From Ursus arctos (taxonomy: Eukaryota > Chordata > Mammalia > Carnivora > Ursidae), in contig NW_026622786.1 in the NCBI RefSeq assembly GCF_023065955.2, positions 47,354,938 to 47,418,937 of the forward strand: a DNA stretch of 64,000 nt, read 5' to 3'. Positions 56,935 through 64,000 of the stretch are shown in pieces. The notes beneath the pieces were generated by a model. That model worked only from the letters and a program-made list of their open reading frames with translations. It did no database searches and was not told the origin of the DNA. The position numbers and the translations under genes are program-made. Numbering within the stretch: position 1 is the stretch's first letter; every line of letters begins with the position of its first letter.

Positions 56935-59900
56935 CTACGCGCTCCACCTCCTTACCAATATTTGGTATTGCAAATCTTTTTAATGTATCCATTTTAGTGG
57001 ATGTATGGTAGTATATCAATACGTTTTTGTCTTTAAATTTACACAAAGAAAATAATCACTTCTTGTAGTATAAAATTCTGTGGGTTTTGAAAAACGAGTC
57101 CTCATGTATCCACACCACAGTCAAGATACAGAACAGTTTCATCTCTCTTAAGAAATTCCTTCATGCTGCCCTTCTGTAGTCCTCCAGCCTCCCATCCCCC
57201 AACCCCTGGCAAGACCTGATTTATTCTTTACCTCTATCTCTTACCTCTACCTTGCTGTTTCCAGAATGTCTTATACATGAAACCATACATGTAGCCTTCT
57301 GAGACTAGTGTCTTTCATCTAATAAAATATATTTGAGGTCCATCCAAGTTATGTATATGTGAATAATTTTATTGGCAAATGGTATTGCATTATATGGAGT
57401 TACCACAGTTTGTTTACTAATTCACTGGTTAAAGTGAGATATAAAAACCAATATGAACAGGGGCATCTGGGTGATTCAGCCAATTAAGTGTCAGACTCTT
57501 GGTCTCAGCTCAGGTCATGATCTCATGGGTTGTGAGATCGAGCCCTGAGTTGGGCCTTGCACTCAGCACAGAGTCTGCTTGAGATTCTCTGTCTCCTCGC
57601 TCCTGCATGCTCTCTTTCTCTCTCAAATACATTTTAAAAAGCTTAAAATGTTAATATAAACATTTGTATACAGGCTTTTGTGTGCATTTTTCTAGGAGTC
57701 AGATTGCTAGGTAACACAGTAAATGCATGTTTAATTTTATGAAAAACTAGTAAACTATTTTCCAAAAGGACTGTATCATTTCACATCCCTACCAGCAATG
57801 CAGGAGAGACGCCAATGCTCTCCTTCCTGCTAGCACCCATCAGTTTTTGTTTGTTTTAGCCAGTCTAATACATATACAGCAGAATGTCATTTTGATTTTT
57901 TCCCTAATATTCTTAATGACTAATCATGTTCATTATCTTTTGACATGCCTACTTACTATCTAAGTATTTTTAGTTAACAAAGTGTGTTGAAATTTTTTGC
58001 CCATTTCTTTATTAGGTTGTATGTTTTTTTGAGTTTTGAGAGTTCTTATATATTTTGGATACAAGTCCTCTGTCTAATATGTAATTTATAAAGTTTTCAC
58101 CCATTACATGGCTTGCCATTAATTAATGGTGCTTTTTGCACAGCAAACATTGTTTACTTTTGATGAAATCCAGTTTATCAATATCTTCTTGTATGGCTTG
58201 TGCTCATGGTATCATATCTAAGAACTCTTAGGCCAAGTCAAGGTCATAAAGATTCTCTCCTTTGTTTTCTTCTAGAATATTTATAGTTCTGTGATTCACC
58301 TTTAGGTCAATGCTGATTGCTGAGTTACTTTATGTATAAGATGTGAGATATGGGTCAGAGTGGACAGTCTTGCCTTGACCCTCATCTTGGTTGGGAAACT
58401 GTTTACCCTTACATCATTAAATATGAGGTCAGATGTAGGGTTTTCAGAAAAGTTTTTGTCAGGTTGAGAAAGTCCCATTCAATTCTCAGTTTCCTGAAAC
58501 TTTTTATTATCTTGAACGAATATTGAACTTTTTCAATGATTTATCTGCATCTAGAGATATTTGTATATTTTTGTTTTTCTTCTTAATATAGTGAATTACA
58601 TTGTTTAATTTTTTTAGTTGTACAAACCAGCCTTTCAATCCTGGGATGAACCACACTTGGCCATGGTGTATTATCATTTTAAATATTACTGGATTTGTTT
58701 ACTAAACATTTGTCAAAATATTTTTGTGTCTATGTTTATAAATTTTTTCTTTTTCTTTTGGTATCTTGAATTTGATATTAAAGTTAATGCTAGCCTCATA
58801 AAATGACTTGGGGAAATTTCCCCCTCCTTCCTTTTCATAAAAACTTTGTATATGTGGTATTATTTCTTTCTTAAAATCTTAATAAACATGATCCTGAAGT
58901 TTTCTTTGTTGGTAATTTTTTAACTTACAAATTCAATTTCTTTTCATGGAATGTATATTGAATATTTAGATTTTCCTTTTCTTCTAAATCAGTTTGAAGA
59001 TTCATATCTTTCAAGGAATTTGCCCATGTCATCTAAATTCTTGAGTTAAATGGTAGGTAGTTTTTCTTCTTAATATTTACTTAGTAGCCATTCAGTTGTT
59101 CTTGTAAGTATAGTAATGTCCTCTTTTTCATTTCTGATATTGGTAATTTGTGTGGTCTTTCTTTTTATTCTTTATCAGTCTGTCTAAATTTTATCCCTTT
59201 CAGTGATCTTTTGAGAGACTAGCTTTTGGTTTCATTGATTCTCTCTATTGATTGTCCATTTTTAACTTTGCTGATTTTCACTATTATTTCCACAACTCTA
59301 TTCATTTTAGGTTTTGTTATTTTTCTAGCTTCTTAAGGTTGAAGCTTACAGGACCGATTTTAGACTTTTATTCTGATGTTGTACTGTTGTCAACTGGATT
59401 ACATAGTTTCAGATAAGAAGTCTGAAAAATACATATTTCTCTTTCTTCATATGTAATAAGTATTTTGTCTCTGGTTGCTGTTGCTGTTTGGATTTTCTCT
59501 CTTTCTCTGACTTTCAGAAACTTGATTATGTGCATTTGAATGATTTTATTTGTATTTATCCTGCTTGAGAGTTTTAACTTATCAGATTTGACATTTTATT
59601 GTGTGCATCAAATTTGGAAAATATTCGGCCTTTATTTCTTCAAAGATTTTTTTCTACCCTCTTTTGGGGCCCCAATATCCATATATAAGAAATTTTTACA
59701 TTGTTCCATATGTCACTGAGATTCTTCTATTTAATTAATTATGAGTGCTTTTTTCTCCCTCTTTCAGGTTGGATATATACTATATACTCTTGCTGTGCTC
59801 TCAAGTTTAATATTTTATTCTTCAATGTCTAATCTGCTGTTAATTTTAGCCAATTAATATTTCACCTGAGTTTGTTTCTATGTCAAGAATTGTCATTGGA

Positions 59901-60860
59901 TTATTTTTTTTTCTATTTTCCATTCCTCTCCTCATTATAGTCACACTTTACCCTAAATACTTGAACATAGTTATAATGGGGGCTATTTTAACATCTTCTT
60001 GTGATGGTTCTATCATCTCTATCACTTCTAGATCTCCTTCTATTGACTGATTTTGTTCCTAGTTATTCACAGTTTCCTGCTTATTTGAATATGTAGTAAT
60101 TTTTTTAATTGGATACTGAACATTGTATTGTTAGCCTGTTGGTTATATAGGGTCTATTTTATTCCTTTAAAAAGTGTCCTTCCTTTTTCTTACATGAAGC
60201 TGTATAATTTAGAGATAATTTTGGTCCATTGAACCCTGTTTTTAAGCTTTAAAGAGCAGATCTAGAAGAGTCTTTGCTCCAGCTTTTTTTTTTTTTTTTT
60301 TTTTTTTTTAAGTCCCACTACTAAGACATAACCCCTCTGGAGTCTCCACTGAATAATTACAGAAGCCTGCCCATTCTGGTCAGAGATCAAACGTTTCATC
60401 AACTTGTTCAAGCTCTGAGAATTGTTCAGCTTACAAATTCTCCAGTTATTCTTTTCCCAACATTTTGGGATTTCTCCCCATGCATGTACAGCCTTGTCTG
60501 CAGTAAAGACAAGAAAGCACATGTAGGTTTCTATAGTTTTTTTGGTCACTATGTGTTCCTTCTCTCTAGAACTCTGCACCACTACATCCAGCCCCCGTGG
60601 CCTGCCAGAATTCCAGTCTTTCTTTGCTCAAGTCAACAATATCACTGGGCACAGGGAGGTGAAAATTGCTTCTAGATAGAAAGTTATGGAGATCAATTAT
60701 AGGACTCACCTTGTTTGCTTTAGGGATCACAGTCTTGTGCGGCCTATTGTCCAATGTCTGAAACAAGTTGTTTTATATATTTTATCCATTTCTCTGGTGG
60801 CTTATGGCAAGGAGGTAGGTCTGATCTTTATTCCTAAAAGTAACTGGGGGCAGAATTCCA
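56935..60860 (-). mobile_element. Old L1 (L1M-type), about 3.9 kb, antisense
   Basis: A short L1 piece (56935-57050) precedes a new 3' end at 57057 ('caccacagtcaagatacaga'). The text then runs in order through ORF2 antisense ('gtagccttctgagactag', 'gggatgaaccacacttggcc', 'gaatttgcccatgtcatcta', 'ttggtttcattgattctctc') to upstream regions shared with the plus-strand L1 at 46.6 kb ('tgtctaatctgctgttaatt', 'gtcactatgtgttcc', 'gtccaatgtctgaaacaagt'). All frames are broken. It contains a SINE at 57460-57651 and a T26 run at 60284-60309. Frames at 58618-58806 and 60262-61036 are remnants or chance. Confidence 0.75.
57460..57651 (+). mobile_element. Can-SINE, older subfamily
   Basis: 'ggggcatctgggtgattcag', 'ccaattaagtgtcagactct', 'tcaggtcatgatctcatggg', 'agagtctgcttgagattctc'. 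Flanks aatatgaaca (57450-57459) and aatataaaca (57652-57661) are a near-perfect duplication within the L1. Confidence 0.92.
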
Positions 60861-61710
60861 GAGTTCTTTTTAAAATACAGTATTTTAAAATATTCAAATT
60901 TGCTGTACTCTTTTGCTTACAGCACTGTGTATTATTATTTAAGTTAAAGGGCAGACATGTTCCTTCAAAGGCATACCAGGTCTTCCACTACATGAATGCT
61001 CTGGCCCGAACACATTTTTTGAATATTTTTTCTTGAAGTTATACCAGCGCAATTATGACAGCATAGTATCTATATTTACCCCAAATATATTTATCACTTT
61101 ACTGAAATTTCCTGCTTATATTTTTGTTTCCACTGTAAACTATAAGCTCTTTGAAATGAAAACAGTTTTATTCACTGGTCAGTGATCTTGCCACAAATAA
61201 TGTCATTTGAATGGAAGGAAAGGAGCCAGGCAGGCAGGAAAGAAATGATTGTGAGCTGACTTAAGAACTTTCCTTCATTAATGTCTGATAAACTATTATA
61301 TATATGTAACAAAACAAATCAAAATGCTGAGCTTTTTATTTACTGGTGACTTTTGTTTGCTTCTGAAATCTCTGTTGCAATCATTTCAGTAGGTGGCTTC
61401 CATGATTTTATCTGCCTCTACACCCTCTCTCGTTGCTTCATCAAACCCCACTACTTCTGTGCTCTAACAACACTTTCCTGAATTACATTACCTGTTAGGT
61501 TTGCAGTACATTCTCCCGAAAAGCACTTGCTTCCAAAAGAATGTCTTAATTAAATTTATTTTTCGGAACTTCACTCATATTTTTCAGAGGTACTAATGAA
61601 CTCAGCAACTTTATCAGTTCAACCACACATTTTCTTTTCCTGCTGTTTTTGAAAATTATAGGCAGATCACAAGTTGTATGTGCAAAATAACTGCAAGTTC
61701 ACTGAACAAG
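60861..61710. other. Mostly unique DNA
   Basis: Possible short L2 3' piece (plus) at about 61125-61200 ('ctataagctctttgaaatga'). Otherwise nothing recognised. Confidence 0.45.
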
Positions 61711-62762
61711 TGTGGTCGGCAGAATAATGGCCCACAGAGATGTCCATGTCCTAATCCCTGGAAACTGTGACTAGGTTACCTTACATGGTAGAGACTTTGT
61801 AGATGTGATTAACGTTAAGAACTAGAGATGAGAAGATTATCTTGGATTAAGCAGATGGTCTCAATTGGATCACAGGAGTCCTTAAAAATAGAAGAGGAAG
61901 GCAGAAGAGTCGTTCAGAGAGATGCACCTGGAGAAGAGGCCCTAAAGATTCAAAGTGAGAGAGGACTGAACCCACCATTTGCTGGCTTGGAAGATGAAGG
62001 GGCTATGAGGCAAGGAATGAGGGGATCTCTAGAAGCTAGGAATCACCTTCTATCAAGGAAATGATATTCTCAGTACCATAGTAGCAAGAAACTTAATTCT
62101 CCCAACAACCTGAAGGAGCAAATGAGCCTCCAGAAAGGAATCCTGCAGTGCTGACTCTTTGATTTTAGCCCAAGGAGGCACTGTATGAGTTCTATATTGT
62201 TGCTGTAACAAATCACTACAAAGTTAGTGGCTTAAAACACTCCTATTTTACACTTCTATAGTTCAGAAATCTAATACTGGTCTCGCCGGATTAAAAGGAA
62301 AATATTGACAGGCTGTGTTCTTTTTTTAGTTCTGGAGGAGAATCAATTTTTTGCTGTCAGCTGAGGGCCATTCCCAGTTTCCAGAGGACACAGCTTTCCT
62401 TGGCTCGTGTTCCACTTCCTCCATCTTCAAAGTCAGCGGTGGTGATTTCTCACATCACATCTCACTGACCCACTCTTCCACATGCTACACTTACAGACTC
62501 ATATGATTGGACTGAGCTCTCCATCATAGTCTCTTAATCACAGGGTACTTAACACATTTGCAAAGTCCCTTTTTCCGTGAAAGCTAATAGAGTCCCAGAC
62601 TCCAAAAATTAGAACATGAGTATCTTTGGAGGACCCTTTATTCCAGTTACCATGGCCCTGTTCTGGACTTCCAGTCTACAGAACTGTCAGATAATAAATT
62701 TATATTGTTTTAAACCAGTAAATTTGTGGTCATTTGTTATGGCAGCTATGGAAAACTAATAA
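61711..62762 (+). mobile_element. MLT1-type MaLR LTR, plus strand, interrupted
   Basis: 'tgtggtcggcagaataatgg', 'gtccatgtcctaatccctgg', 'gttaccttacatggtagaga', 'gatgtgattaacgttaagaa', 'gattttagcccaaggaggca'. Then, after the inserted LTR, 'cagataataaatttatattg', 'ttttaaaccagtaaatttgt' and end 'gaaaactaata'. A solo LTR split by 62182-62653. The 78-codon plus frame 61828-62064 lies within it. Confidence 0.85.
62182..62653 (-). mobile_element. Second MLT1-type LTR, antisense, nested
   Basis: 'ttgttgctgtaacaaatcac', 'aagttagtggcttaaaacac', 'tccttggctcgtgttccact', 'ttctcacatcacatctcact', 'agaacatgagtatctttgga'. This is reverse-complement MLT1-like. It interrupts the plus-strand LTR at the 'gattttagccca' region. 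No clear duplication remains. Confidence 0.82.
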
Positions 62763-62784
62763 TTCAGAGATTAAATCAATATCC

Positions 62785-62975
62785 ATATAGTGCTTTATAA
62801 TTCTGAGAGCAAGGATTACATGTATATGGCCTAATTTAGTTCTTGCAGTGAATAAGCATTTTTATTATTACCATTTACAAGTGAGAAAACTAATGCAACA
62901 TTTCAGTGGCATACAGATCAGGCATGCAGGTTTTGGATCTGACTTTCATATCAGTCACTGGGTCCATTAACAAGA
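62785..62975 (-). mobile_element. MIR relic, antisense
   Basis: 'atatagtgctttataattct', 'accatttacaagtgagaaaa' and 'ggcatgcaggttttggatct' follow reverse-complement MIR. Confidence 0.65.
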
Positions 62976-63080
62976 TATTTAACTTCTTTAGCCATATAGA
63001 ATCTTATTCTATATTACAGAACCTATCTGATGCATTTACCTAAGGTTAACTGAGGAATTCGTAATGAAAAGCATTTATCA

Positions 63081-63282
63081 GAGTACCTGGGTGGCTCAGC
63101 CACTTAAGCGTCTAACTCTTAATTTCAGCTCAGGTCATGATGTCAGGGTTGTGAGACTGAGCCCCACATTAGACCCTGCACTCAGCAGGGAGTCTGCTTG
63201 AACTTCTCTCTCCCTCTGCCTCTCCCCCCACTCATACTCTCTCTAAAATAAATAAATAAGTCTTTACAAAAAAGAAAAAAGG
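63081..63282 (+). mobile_element. Can-SINE, plus strand
   Basis: 'gagtacctgggtggctcagc', 'cacttaagcgtctaactctt', CT tract, 'ctctctaaaataaataaata', A-rich tail. Flanks aaagcatttatca (63068-63080) and aaagtatttatca (63283-63295) differ at one base. Confidence 0.94.
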
Positions 63283-63427
63283 AAAGTATTTATCATGGAA
63301 ATTTACACATAATAAGGAATCAATAAAAGGTAAATATTATTTTTATTTATAGTGTCATGGGTAATAATTGAATAAGAAAATTAATCTTAATGAAATGTCA
63401 TATTTTCTGGATGAAATTTCTATCATG
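63283..63427. other. Short AT-rich spacer
   Basis: Nothing recognised. Confidence 0.4.
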
Positions 63428-63531
63428 CCCCACACTGAGCAGGGAGCGTGATGTGGGGCTCGATCACAGTATCCTGGCATCATGACCTGAGCCAAAGGCA
63501 GATGCTTAACCAACTGAGCCACCCAGGTGGC
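63428..63531 (-). mobile_element. Can-SINE head fragment, antisense
   Basis: Only the tRNA-like half is present: 'cccacactgagcagggagcg', 'gcatcatgacctgagccaaa', 'ggcagatgcttaaccaactg', 'agccacccaggtggcc'. Its CT-rich part and tail are missing, so this copy is truncated. Confidence 0.9.
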
Positions 63532-63540
63532 CACACAGAA

Positions 63541-63763
63541 TTTTTTTAAAAGATTTATTTATTTATTTATTTATTTGAGAGAGAGAGCGTGGACGCACAA
63601 GCGGGGGGTGGGGGGGCAAAGGGAGAGGGAGAGAATCTCAAGCAGTCTCCCCACGGAGGATGGAGCTTGAGGCTAGGCTCCATCTCAGGACCCTGAGATC
63701 ATGATCTGAGCCCAAACCAAGAGTTGAAAGCTCAACTGACTGAGCCACCCCTAGGAGCCCCTA
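63541..63763 (-). mobile_element. Can-SINE, antisense, full length
   Basis: 'ttttttaaaagatttattta' tail, GA/G-rich stretch, 'cctgagatcatgatctgagc', head 'gagccacccctaggagcccc'. The head carries a small 'cta' insertion relative to other copies. It lies just right of the truncated SINE in the same orientation. Confidence 0.93.
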
Positions 63764-63904
63764 TATCACAAAATTCATAGTATAACAGAAAGATAAGTAT
63801 TTTAAAAGTTGCTAATAGTTAAATAAGTAATAGCAAACAAACATGTATACGCCACATAACATTAGGGCAGGCTTTTTTATTTTATTTTTGAAAGTATGTA
63901 ACAT

Positions 63905-64000
63905 GAAGCTACTAGACTGAGTAGTGACTAAATCAGGAAAGGTTTCTCTGAGGACATATTGCTTAATCAGAGACTGAAAGATGAGAAGTTATCAGGGTGA
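63905..64000 (-). mobile_element. L2 relic, antisense, cut by the window end
   Basis: 'aatcaggaaaggtttctctg' and 'aggacatattgcttaatcag' match the reverse-complement L2 segment; the element continues beyond the window. Confidence 0.6.

Noticed and set aside
60284..60309. T26 tract as the tail of a separate minus-strand insertion
   Set aside because: Old L1 text is continuous on both sides, so this is an expanded T-run inside the L1 rather than a new insertion.
60686..61036. 116-codon plus frame, longest in the window
   Set aside because: Begins in antisense old L1 and runs into unique DNA; no recognisable protein features.

Overview
The window looks like nuclear, non-coding DNA from an arctoid carnivoran (bear, panda, seal or mustelid type). 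It contains about a dozen tRNA-Lys-derived Can-SINE copies. Their heads read 'ctgggtggctcag...gttaagcgtctgcc' and their tails are CT-rich then AAATAAA. The youngest copy and the youngest L1 tail resemble what I recall of ursid/pinniped subfamilies, but that sub-assignment is inference. Base composition is AT-rich and CpG-poor, as expected of a gene desert or a very long intron. I found no coding gene, exon, tRNA or rRNA gene, CpG island or CRISPR array. The longest open frames (up to 116 codons) fall in L1, L2, microsatellite or anonymous DNA and have no protein-like features.

Layout. 1-5 kb: unique DNA, an old L1 3' end carrying a TTTC microsatellite, and a young 5'-truncated L1 with a perfect 17-bp target duplication and a possible 3' transduction. 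5-9.3 kb: L2, an ERVL-type LTR, MIR, an L1 block holding a young SINE, and a CpG-rich ERV1-like solo LTR inside a hAT element. 10-16 kb: L1, MIR, a very young SINE, a foldback hairpin at 13.77-13.85 kb and a 1.5-kb L2. 16-20 kb: a GC-richer unique block with a CTCF-like motif, then a palindromic MITE-like element split by an L1, then a hAT copy with an exact 8-bp duplication. 20-28 kb: mainly unique, with a compound GATA microsatellite and an old L1. 28.5-30.5 kb: a nest of MLT1-type LTR (split by L1), hAT and SINE. 31-46 kb: SINE, L2 and MIR relics and a 147-bp tandem duplication. 46.6-49.1 kb: a plus-strand old L1 split by an inverted LTR of the same family as the one at 5.7 kb. 49.7-56 kb: L2 with an internal MER5-like hAT, SINEs, and an MLT1-type LTR. 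56.9-60.9 kb: a long minus-strand old L1. 61.7-64 kb: two MLT1-type LTRs nested in opposite orientation, MIR, and a cluster of SINEs.

No genes act together here. What the window offers is a readable order of insertion events (nesting and target duplications) plus a few unexplained structures: the 13.77-kb hairpin, the 18.7-19.8-kb palindromic element and the 16.4-kb block. Repeat family names come from recalled consensus similarity, not a database search. Boundaries are exact only where target-site duplications are quoted.
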